This document shows positions 1 through 5,820 of a stretch of 6,960 nt of DNA, one piece after another. Every line of letters starts with the position of its first letter. Positions within the stretch are counted from its first letter, which is position 1. Both the position numbers and the translations under genes were made by a program. The stretch lies in the NCBI GenBank assembly GCA_905181745.1, contig CAJIYV010000089.1, positions 1 through 6,960 on the forward strand. The letters run 5' to 3'. The DNA is from an uncultured Actinomycetes bacterium. GTDB lineage: Bacteria > Actinomycetota > Actinomycetes > S36-B12. The notes under the pieces are model-generated. The model did not search any database. It worked only from the letters and a program-made list of their open reading frames with translations, and had not been told where the DNA came from.

Positions 1-18
1 ATCTTTGCACGATCTGCG

Positions 19-45
19 CCCCATGGCGCGTCCCCCGCCATGGGG
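19..45. repeat. 10-bp perfect inverted repeat, hairpin or operator
   Basis: The arms CCCCATGGCG (19-28) and CGCCATGGGG (36-45) are exact reverse complements around a 7-nt spacer, and each contains the palindrome CCATGG. As RNA this would be a stable GC-rich stem-loop. Neither side is followed by a run of T (the + strand continues ACAATAAATT), so it is not a standard Rho-independent terminator; a U-tract-less actinobacterial terminator of the preceding gene, or a repressor site, are both possible. It lies about 80 bp upstream of the likely whiB promoter. Confidence 0.6.
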
Positions 46-125
46 ACAATAAATTGCAGACACACCCAGATTTCAAGTTTTTTACCAGAAATCGGAGAAA
101 ATTGCCCTAAATGTCCGTTTTACGC

Positions 126-154
126 TTGACGTTTGTGAATCACACCTCTGTAAT
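126..154 (+). promoter_or_regulatory. Probable sigma70-type promoter of the whiB gene
   Basis: TTGACG (126-131) matches the -35 consensus at 5 of 6 positions. After exactly 17 bp comes TGTAAT (149-154), which matches the -10 consensus at 5 of 6. Transcription would start near 161, giving a leader of about 45 nt before the ATG at 208. The surrounding 50-180 stretch is clearly richer in A and T than the genes, as expected of a promoter region. An overlapping register with TAATAC (151-156) as -10 has a less favourable 19-bp spacer. Confidence 0.6.
134..144. promoter_or_regulatory. Palindrome TGTGA-A-TCACA inside the whiB promoter
   Basis: An 11-bp perfect palindrome (5-bp arms, one central base) sits between the -35 and -10 boxes. 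A protein bound here would block RNA polymerase. The half-sites resemble those of CRP-family sites, but those have a 6-bp spacer (TGTGA-N6-TCACA) where this has 1, so a CRP/GlxR-type site is not supported. No regulator can be named. Confidence 0.35.
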
Positions 155-195
155 ACAGCCTAGAAAAGGAAAAAGTTGTAGTGAAATTTTGGGTC

Positions 196-202
196 GAGGA
201 GG
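196..202 (+). promoter_or_regulatory. Strong ribosome binding site that decides the whiB start
   Basis: GAGGAGG is followed by the 5-nt spacer AATTC and an ATG at 208-210. It is the best Shine-Dalgarno match in the window and favours the ATG over the in-frame GTG at 181. That GTG has a weaker AAAGGA (165-170) placed 10 nt upstream. Confidence 0.75.
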
Positions 203-207
203 AATTC

Positions 208-519
208 ATGGTGGGTGACTCGCAGTTCATTGCGCAGGTCGTCACGCAACCGGCGCCAGGAGCCGTGCTGGGGTTGGTGCCTCTGTCAGAGGCGGAGGAG
301 CTTGCGTGGCAGGAACAGGCTTTGTGCGCGCAGACCGACCCTGAAGCATTCTTCCCGGAAAAAGGCGGTAGTACCCGTGAGGCTAAGAAAGTATGCCTCT
401 CCTGTGAGGTCCGCGTGGATTGCTTGGAATATGCCCTCGAGCAAGATGAACGTTTCGGGATCTGGGGAGGCCTTTCTGAACGGGAGCGCCGTCGCTTGAA
501 AAAACTCGCTGTTTCATAG
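208..519 (+). CDS. whiB2: WhiB-family Fe-S transcriptional regulator (WhiB2/WhmD type)
   Basis: A 103-residue WhiB-like (Wbl) protein. Wbl proteins hold a [4Fe-4S] cluster and act with the principal sigma factor; members of the WhiB/WhmD/WhcD subgroup are needed for septation and cell division in Streptomyces, mycobacteria and corynebacteria. Four cysteines are at residues 40, 63, 66 and 72 (C-X22-C-X2-C-X5-C), the usual cluster ligands. The Wbl turn motif GIWGG is at 84-88, followed by a basic tail (RERRRLKK) for DNA contact. The stretch after the first Cys (AQTDPEAFFPEKGGSTREAK) is what I recall as typical of the WhiB2 subgroup, so the paralogue call is from memory, not a search. The ATG at 208 is chosen because GAGGAGG lies 5 nt upstream; a GTG at 181 would add 9 residues. 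The 1-35 region before the Wbl core is not conserved to my knowledge. The next gene follows after 62 nt. Confidence 0.95.
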   Translation: MVGDSQFIAQVVTQPAPGAVLGLVPLSEAEELAWQEQALCAQTDPEAFFPEKGGSTREAKKVCLSCEVRVDCLEYALEQDERFGIWGGLSERERRRLKKLAVS

Positions 520-569
520 GTACTTCGGTACAAGCGCGCGTGCGCTCCGGCCGAGGCTCGCCTGCGTCA

Positions 570-575
570 TAGGCT
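570..575 (+). promoter_or_regulatory. TAGGCT -10 box, possible leaderless start of the glycosyltransferase gene
   Basis: TAGGCT fits the actinobacterial -10 pattern TANNNT and is followed by 6 nt and then GTG at 582, the spacing at which transcription begins on the start codon itself. No convincing -35 is present around 547-552. The only Shine-Dalgarno candidate is the AGG inside the same box (571-573, spacing 8), so a weak led start cannot be excluded. Without an internal promoter the gene would be read through from whiB. Confidence 0.4.
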
Positions 576-581
576 GTCTTA

Positions 582-3500
582 GTGAGTGAAATCGACTTTG
601 AGCCAGAATCGGAGCTGGGCGAGGACCCTCAATGGTTCGACCAAGATGTCAGTTTTCAGTTCGAGGAAGAACCCATCAGCGAACCGCTGGTAGTTCGGTC
701 TCACTTTGTCACCACGGTTCTCGTCTCCCACAACGGAGAGACCTGGTTGCCGGTGGTACTTACTCAGCTGGCTCGCACCACCAGGCCCCCGGAAGTAATT
801 GTTGGAGTCGATGCCCGATCAACAGATACGTCCTTAGAAATTTTGACTCAGAGCTTGGGCGCAGATCGGGTGGTGGCTCTGGCTGAGAACAAGGGTTTTG
901 GGGCGTGTGTCGACGCTGGATTGGGCTTGGTGCCGCGACCGGATTTCCTCGCCGACGCCCGTCCGGCCGACACAATTGAATGGATCTGGCTGTTGCACGA
1001 CGACTGCGCACCAGACTCCACCGCACTGGAGCAGCTCTTATTGACCGCAGACCGTCACCCCAGCGTTGCCGTACTGGGGCCAAAGATTCTCGGTTGGCAT
1101 GACCGCAGGGTCCTACTGGAAGTGGGCGTGGGCATTACCTCGGACGGTCGGCGGGTAACCGGGCTTGAACATGGTGAGCTTGACCAAGGTCAACATGATG
1201 GTGATCGTGATGTGTTGGCGGTCAGTTCCGCCGGGATGCTCGTCAGGCGCGATATTTTCGATGCCCTAGGGGGTTTTGATCCGGAGCTGCCGCTTTTTCG
1301 CGATGATTTAGATTTGTGCTGGCGGGCCCACCGCATGGGTGAGCGCGTGATCGTTGCTACAGGTTCACAGGTGCACCACCGTGAAGCGTCCAGAAACGGA
1401 CGAGGGTTTGACAATCCAAGCCATCTGGGAATCTCACGTCTGCTTCGTGCAGATCGGGAAGCCGCAGTTCACGTTCTACTTGCCCATTCCACTGGCATTG
1501 CCGCAGTATTGCTTGGCCTGCGCTTATTCTTGGGCAGCGCGATCCGCTCGTTGGGGTATTTGTTGGGCAAAGATGCCAGTGCTGCCGGAGCCGAAATCGG
1601 TGCAGTCGGATCTGTAATCCTTCATCCATCGCGGTTGCGTCGTTCTCGCACACTTGTTGCCGCGACATCGACCGAACCTGCCTCAGTCGTTCGACACCTA
1701 CGACCCAGTACGTGGGAGCAGGTCCGCTCTCTGGGAGAGGCTGTGGCCGGACTTGCCACAACAAGTGGATCAACAACCAACACGCTCAGCGCTCTTGATT
1801 CAGGTCCGGTTGATGAAGACGCGTCCCACCTGGAGGAATCCTCTGTCGGGCTAGTTAAAAGGGTGCTTCGCAAGCCCAGTGTGGTGGTAATTGTGCTGCT
1901 GACACTCATTGCCGTCACGGCAACCCGATCATTATGGCTTGGCGAAGGAGTAGTCCAAGGTGGGGCACTTTTGCCAAGTCCGTGGGGGGCATCGGATCTA
2001 TGGAACTTCTACCTCCAAGGTTGGCACAATGTTGGCCCAGGCTCGGTAAGCGATTCACCGCCGTACATCGCAGTGATAGCAATCCTGTCAACAATCACAT
2101 TGGGCAAAGCCACCCTCGTGGTGAATTTCATGTTGCTATTGGCAATACCGTTGGCCGGCTGGGCCGCTTACTTTGCGTCGCGGGATCTCATCCCGAGCAC
2201 GGCGATTCGTGTCTGGGGTGCAGCAACCTACGCGCTTTTGCCAGCTATGACGGGTGCACTTGCGCAGGGTCGACTGGGAACCAGCTTTGCAGCATTTATT
2301 TTGCCGTTCGCGCTGCGTTCGGGGGTTCGCATGTTTACTCCCGGCTCAACGAGAAGGCGCGCGGCAGGCACGGCATTGCTTTTTGGCTTGCTCCTCGCAT
2401 TCGCTCCAATGCTGTGGCTCATTTTGCTGATTTGTGCGGTTTTGGTACTTGTCTTTATCCGCCAAACCAAAGAAGCAGTGATCAAAGCGGCAATTACATT
2501 TAGCGCCTCATTTGCAGCCCTCGTTCCTTGGAGCTTCTCACTGGTACTTAATCCGGTGCAGTTTTTCTTTGAGCCGGGCTTGAACTCTGCAGCTCTCACC
2601 GACCCAGATATTTCAATGGTAGATATTTTCCTGCTTCACCCCGGTGGCCCAGGGATGTCTCCGAATTTTATTACGATGGGGATTGTTCTTGCAGCTGTGC
2701 TCGCTCTGGTGCGCACTGATCGACGTTCGGTAACTTTTCTTTTGATCATTGCTGCGTGGGTGGGAATATTATTTGCTTTTGTCCAAGTTGTTTTTCTGTT
2801 CACCCCTGTCGGCGCGACGACACAAATGCGCACTTGGCCTGGCCCGGCCACGTTGTTTATTGGGCTGATGCTGATTGCTGCAGCGGCATTGGGCGCGCAG
2901 GGGCTACGCACCCGATTCATCAGGCAAAGTTTCAGCCTTGGCCAGCCAATCGCGGTGATCGCTGTTCTTGCGGCGCTCTTCGCGCCATTACTGTCACTTT
3001 TGTGGCTTGTTCCTGCTGGTACCAGCATGCTAGCCCGCAATTCGCCTGCGACTGTGCCGGCGTTTGTTGCCGCGGATGCATTCGGCCCACAAGCGCCACG
3101 AACACTCATACTCACGCAGCTGCCAGCCGGAAACATCGAATACACATTGATTAATGGGGACGGCTTACGTTTAGGCGACGCGGACACACCACCGGATTCG
3201 CAGGTGTGGCGCACAATCGATCCGTATGTTGCAGCGATGGCCTCGGGGCGCGGTGGCGACGAAGTTGCAGCGTTGGGAGGCTACGGAGTCCGCTATGTGT
3301 CACTTGCTCCAGGATCGTCAACGGAAATCGTGCCAATACTCGATGCTGAGCCCGGTTTGCGTCGGCTATCTAACTCCGACGGCGAGGTGCTGTGGCGTGT
3401 ATCCGGTGTCACTTCGCGCGCCCGAATTACCGATGGAGATATCCAGTCACCGGTGGGCATCACATCGCCGAAAAACCTGGGCACGGAACCGTACATTGAG

Positions 3501-3845
3501 CAAATATTGCCCGACGGCACAGGCACCCGTGTGCTCTATATCGGGGCAGGCGCTGACTCCCGTTGGAATGCTGGCGATCTGGAATCGGTGACGACTGAAG
3601 GCTTATTGGACTGGTCGGCAACATTTGAAATCCCCTCGGGAAGCCCGGAGGTTCGAGTTGTGTTTGACAACTCGTCACGTCAATTGTGGTTGCTCGCCCA
3701 ACTATTCGTTGTGCTCTCACTTATCGTGATTGCATTGCCGTCCCGCAAACGAATGAAAGTTGACCCTGACCTTGATATTTCGCCAGAGATCGCACATGTA
3801 AATGAAAACCCGCAACCTACCCAAGGGCGGGATTCACGTGGCTAA
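582..3845 (+). CDS. GT2 glycosyltransferase fused to a polytopic membrane protein
   Basis: A 1087-residue protein. Residues 1-35 form a very acidic tail (13 Asp/Glu, no Lys/Arg). Residues about 43-270 are a GT-A fold family 2 domain: N-terminal strand VTTVLVSHN (43-51), VDARSTD (76-82), the metal/nucleotide motif HDD at 139-141 in place of a classic DXD, and the acceptor-side motif FRDDLDLCWR (239-248) followed by HH at 265-266. A hydrophobic segment lies near 297-319, then an Arg-rich linker to about 430, then roughly ten further membrane helices between 433 and 810. The loop after the helix at 433-449 carries an Asp (472) in a GASDLW context, positioned like outer-loop acidic residues of GT-C enzymes; this is inference. 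Residues 811-1033 form a soluble, probably extracytoplasmic domain, then a last helix (1035-1052) and a short tail starting SRKR. The role is expected to be sugar transfer from a nucleotide sugar (donor unknown) for envelope glycans. The start is GTG 582. The gene overlaps the DUF5719 gene by 8 nt. Confidence 0.88.
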   Translation: MSEIDFEPESELGEDPQWFDQDVSFQFEEEPISEPLVVRSHFVTTVLVSHNGETWLPVVLTQLARTTRPPEVIVGVDARSTDTSLEILTQSLGADRVVALAENKGFGACVDAGLGLVPRPDFLADARPADTIEWIWLLHDDCAPDSTALEQLLLTADRHPSVAVLGPKILGWHDRRVLLEVGVGITSDGRRVTGLEHGELDQGQHDGDRDVLAVSSAGMLVRRDIFDALGGFDPELPLFRDDLDLCWRAHRMGERVIVATGSQVHHREASRNGRGFDNPSHLGISRLLRADREAAVHVLLAHSTGIAAVLLGLRLFLGSAIRSLGYLLGKDASAAGAEIGAVGSVILHPSRLRRSRTLVAATSTEPASVVRHLRPSTWEQVRSLGEAVAGLATTSGSTTNTLSALDSGPVDEDASHLEESSVGLVKRVLRKPSVVVIVLLTLIAVTATRSLWLGEGVVQGGALLPSPWGASDLWNFYLQGWHNVGPGSVSDSPPYIAVIAILSTITLGKATLVVNFMLLLAIPLAGWAAYFASRDLIPSTAIRVWGAATYALLPAMTGALAQGRLGTSFAAFILPFALRSGVRMFTPGSTRRRAAGTALLFGLLLAFAPMLWLILLICAVLVLVFIRQTKEAVIKAAITFSASFAALVPWSFSLVLNPVQFFFEPGLNSAALTDPDISMVDIFLLHPGGPGMSPNFITMGIVLAAVLALVRTDRRSVTFLLIIAAWVGILFAFVQVVFLFTPVGATTQMRTWPGPATLFIGLMLIAAAALGAQGLRTRFIRQSFSLGQPIAVIAVLAALFAPLLSLLWLVPAGTSMLARNSPATVPAFVAADAFGPQAPRTLILTQLPAGNIEYTLINGDGLRLGDADTPPDSQVWRTIDPYVAAMASGRGGDEVAALGGYGVRYVSLAPGSSTEIVPILDAEPGLRRLSNSDGEVLWRVSGVTSRARITDGDIQSPVGITSPKNLGTEPYIEQILPDGTGTRVLYIGAGADSRWNAGDLESVTTEGLLDWSATFEIPSGSPEVRVVFDNSSRQLWLLAQLFVVLSLIVIALPSRKRMKVDPDLDISPEIAHVNENPQPTQGRDSRG
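3823..3831 (+). promoter_or_regulatory. Ribosome binding site supporting the GTG start at 3838
   Basis: AAGGGCGGG ends 6 nt before the GTG at 3838 and lies inside the end of the glycosyltransferase gene. No comparable site precedes the upstream in-frame ATG at 3802. It therefore favours the shorter DUF5719 reading and translation coupled to the preceding gene. Confidence 0.5.
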
Positions 3846-5373
3846 TATCGATTCAACTTTCTTGTCCTCACGGTTCTTCGCGCCCGTTGCGGTCGTAGCT
3901 GCCGCTGCACTTGTCATCGGAATTTCCGGGCTCGTCCAAGTCGAGAAACCAAGAGCTTCAGAGGGCGCTGTCACAATTGAACCAATCGGCTCGTCTGTGC
4001 TGCTGTGCCCAGAACCTGGCACCGGTGGTGACCTCGGTGTTCGAGTGACCGCCGCCGTTGTACCCGGTCAACTGGGCCAAGACTCTGGGCCGGGCTCGGC
4101 TGGCATCGAAACCCTTCCTGGCAAAGAATCGGCGAGTTCGCCAATAAAAGTGCCGGGGGAACAGGGCCAAATCGAGGCATTCGGTGACCGACTTCCAGCA
4201 ATCCGCGCTTACGGTGAAGGCTCATTGGCACCGGGACTAGTCGCTAACCAGTGGGGCCGTGACCCCAGTGGTCGAGGTCGAGGCATGGCTAGCACTGCGT
4301 GTGCACCGGCAGCGTCGGAGTTTTGGTTTGTCGGCGGCGGCGCAATTGCAGGACGTAAAACCCGCGTTCTTTTGGTAAATCCCGATGACACCGCGGCGCT
4401 CGTCGACGTAATCATTCATGGCCCCGATGGAATTATTGATGCCCCGGCCGGCCGAGGCTTAGTCGTTCCTCCGCTTGATCGGGTAACGGTGCAGCTTGAT
4501 GTGCTCGCCCCAGGAGTTCGCGCGGTAGCCTTACACGTACTCGCACGTACGGGCCGTATCGGAGCGTCAGTAAATGACGAGCAACGATCCGGTTTACAGT
4601 CCGTGGGGACCGACTGGGTTCCACAGGCAGCTTTACCGGCAACGAAGGTGTATGTGCCCGGTGTGATTAATGGGTTAGGTGCACGCGTTTTGTCGATCGT
4701 TTCCACATCGGAAAACGATGCAAACGTGACCTTGCGCGTGATTTCGCCTGAGGGCACATTCGAACCGGCGGGGAGCAACGTGTTTACGGTTACCTCAGGC
4801 GCGGTTGTAACAACGGATATGACGCCTGATTTGCCGCAAACGCCCGATGGTTCTTTACCCGTGACACTTGAGTTGACTTCGGATCAACCAATTGTGGTGG
4901 GCATGCGGCAGTTTTTTGGTGAGAAGCGAGTCCAAAATGAAACGGCATTTAGTGCTGGAGCGCAACCGATTACTGGGCCGGCAGCCGTTTCGGGATTGCC
5001 GGTCCGAGATGCAACAGATGTTCGCTTGGCAATCAGCGCACCAGAAGGTGACGTGGAAGTGGATATCGTGCTACTTCCATTCCGTGGTGGAAAAAGTGTC
5101 GGCGAACCAACGGCACCGAGACGGATAAAAGTTACCGGGGGCCAACTGCGAAACGTCAAGTTAAATCCGCCTACTGACATTGATTGGTACACCGCGATCG
5201 TTACCACAGTGCAGGGATCGGGCCCGGTCTTGCTCGCGCATCGAGTCAGGGAGAAATCGCGTTATGGTGATTTGATGACCGGTTATCCATGGAGCCCATT
5301 ACGCATCGAGGTTTCAGTCCCTAGTGCTGCGCAGAATGAAGCCGTCGTTGTGCGGCGCGCCGCCACAAGTTAG
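3838..5373 (+). CDS. DUF5719 family membrane-anchored exported protein
   Basis: A 511-residue protein of unknown function. Near the N-terminus is one hydrophobic segment (about 13-33), preceded by Arg12, with no lipobox cysteine, so a signal-anchor or uncleaved signal peptide is expected with the rest outside the cell. The remainder is rich in Val, Thr, Gly and Pro with alternating strands and looks like stacked beta-sandwich domains. Exactly two cysteines, 57 and 155, lie in the outer part and may form a disulfide. Segments such as VPGVINGLGARVLSIV and a C-terminal LLAHRVRE stretch are what I recall from DUF5719 proteins, which sit beside the same type of glycosyltransferase in many actinobacteria. 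The start chosen is GTG 3838, overlapping the previous stop by 8 nt and preceded by AAGGGCGGG; the in-frame ATG at 3802 would add 12 residues and give a 44-nt overlap without a good ribosome site. A partner or chaperone of the glycosyltransferase is inferred from coupling only. Confidence 0.82.
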   Translation: MANIDSTFLSSRFFAPVAVVAAAALVIGISGLVQVEKPRASEGAVTIEPIGSSVLLCPEPGTGGDLGVRVTAAVVPGQLGQDSGPGSAGIETLPGKESASSPIKVPGEQGQIEAFGDRLPAIRAYGEGSLAPGLVANQWGRDPSGRGRGMASTACAPAASEFWFVGGGAIAGRKTRVLLVNPDDTAALVDVIIHGPDGIIDAPAGRGLVVPPLDRVTVQLDVLAPGVRAVALHVLARTGRIGASVNDEQRSGLQSVGTDWVPQAALPATKVYVPGVINGLGARVLSIVSTSENDANVTLRVISPEGTFEPAGSNVFTVTSGAVVTTDMTPDLPQTPDGSLPVTLELTSDQPIVVGMRQFFGEKRVQNETAFSAGAQPITGPAAVSGLPVRDATDVRLAISAPEGDVEVDIVLLPFRGGKSVGEPTAPRRIKVTGGQLRNVKLNPPTDIDWYTAIVTTVQGSGPVLLAHRVREKSRYGDLMTGYPWSPLRIEVSVPSAAQNEAVVVRRAATS

Positions 5374-5387
5374 TCCTCAACTGCTAC

Positions 5388-5393
5388 TACCCT
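5388..5393 (+). promoter_or_regulatory. TACCCT -10 box, possible leaderless start of the DUF3499 gene
   Basis: TACCCT fits TANNNT and is followed by 7 nt and then GTG at 5401. The 27-nt gap after the DUF5719 stop holds no Shine-Dalgarno sequence, which makes a leaderless transcript more attractive here than at the other two sites. There is no recognisable -35 at the expected place (about 5365-5370), so the call rests on the -10 box and its spacing. Confidence 0.4.
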
Positions 5394-5400
5394 GCGTTGG

Positions 5401-5769
5401 GTGAGTAGACGCCGTTGCTCCAAGCCGTCCTGTAGCGGTACTGGGGTGTCCACATTGACTTATGTCTATGCCGATTCAACCGCGGTACTTGGTCCGTTAG
5501 CAACCTATGCTGAACCGCACTGCTACGACCTTTGTTCAATGCATAGTGAGCGACTAACGGCCCCCCGTGGCTGGGAGATTGTTCGCATTGCCCCGGATCC
5601 TGATTCCTTAAAGCCATCTTCTGATGACCTTGAAGCCCTCGCCAATGCTGTGCGTGAAGCTGCCCGGCCCCGGTACCTTGAGCGCGAAGCTGCTGCGGCC
5701 GCATCGGGCGACGCCATTGAGGTTGCTCGTCGCGGTCATTTGCGGGTTCTTGCCACGCCCGAGTCGTAA
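5401..5769 (+). CDS. DUF3499 family protein with probable zinc site
   Basis: A 122-residue protein of the actinobacterial DUF3499 family; no function is established to my knowledge. The N-terminal half contains C6-X4-C11, then C41-X3-C45-X2-H48, a pattern expected to bind one zinc ion in a ribbon-like fold. The intervening segment (TYVYADSTAVLGPLA, 20-34) and the APRGWE motif (54-59) are the parts I recognise as family signatures. The C-terminal half (about 70-122) is Ala/Glu/Arg rich, probably helical, and looks variable. No signal peptide or membrane segment is present, so it is cytoplasmic. In Mycobacterium tuberculosis a homologue (Rv3258c, from memory) also lies between whiB2 and a manB-type gene, so the neighbourhood is conserved. 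The start is GTG 5401; the basic run RRRC begins at residue 3 and fits a true N-terminus. Confidence 0.85.
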   Translation: MSRRRCSKPSCSGTGVSTLTYVYADSTAVLGPLATYAEPHCYDLCSMHSERLTAPRGWEIVRIAPDPDSLKPSSDDLEALANAVREAARPRYLEREAAAAASGDAIEVARRGHLRVLATPES

Positions 5770-5802
5770 CCTACGGGCAGTAATTTTCGGCAGCTCAGCG
5801 GT

Positions 5803-5814
5803 AACCGATAGGTT
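5803..5814 (+). promoter_or_regulatory. TAGGTT -10 box within a 12-bp dyad before manB
   Basis: TAGGTT (5809-5814) fits TANNNT and is followed by 6 nt and then GTG 5821, a leaderless geometry. The box is the right part of the inverted repeat AACC-GATA-GGTT (5803-5814), and a second short dyad CGGT-A-ACCG (5799-5807) overlaps its left side. Such symmetry over a -10 box could be an operator, though arms of 4 bp also arise by chance. The AGG at 5810-5812 is the only, weak, Shine-Dalgarno candidate. Confidence 0.4.
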
Positions 5815-5820
5815 TATCTA

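Noticed and set aside
1..41. Possible divergent gene starting at the - strand ATG at 41-39
   Set aside because: The frame is open to the window edge but only for 13 codons. There is no Shine-Dalgarno, the start lies inside the inverted repeat, and the residues match no family I know. A TATTGT box 4 nt upstream is too close for a leaderless start.
59..63. GACAC, the core of the Streptomyces WhiA binding motif, upstream of whiB
   Set aside because: A 5-base match is expected by chance about once per few hundred bases on two strands, and it is about 60 bp upstream of the -35 box with no second copy nearby.
134..144. CRP/GlxR-type cAMP receptor site
   Set aside because: The half-sites TGTGA and TCACA are right, but the spacer is 1 bp where this family needs 6.
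520..531. GTAC-TTCG-GTAC hairpin right after the whiB stop, as a terminator
   Set aside because: It has a stable C(UUCG)G loop but only a 4-bp stem and no T-tract, so it is too weak to be called a terminator.
120..533. 137-residue open frame on the - strand across the whiB gene
   Set aside because: It is the antisense shadow of the Wbl gene, whose cysteine pattern and motifs are unambiguous. Its product is low-complexity Ser/Arg/Cys without a recognisable domain.
1934..2503. 189-residue + strand frame inside the glycosyltransferase gene
   Set aside because: It lies wholly within the 1087-residue reading frame, which has clear membrane helices here. The alternative product has no membrane pattern or known motif.
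2636..3214. 192-residue - strand frame opposite the membrane region
   Set aside because: Its composition (Arg, Ser, Thr, Ala) is what antisense of a hydrophobic membrane protein gives, and no ribosome site or domain supports it.
3802..5373. Upstream ATG start for the DUF5719 gene
   Set aside because: It is in frame and cannot be excluded, but there is no good ribosome site before it, it makes a 44-nt overlap, and GTG 3838 has AAGGGCGGG at suitable spacing.
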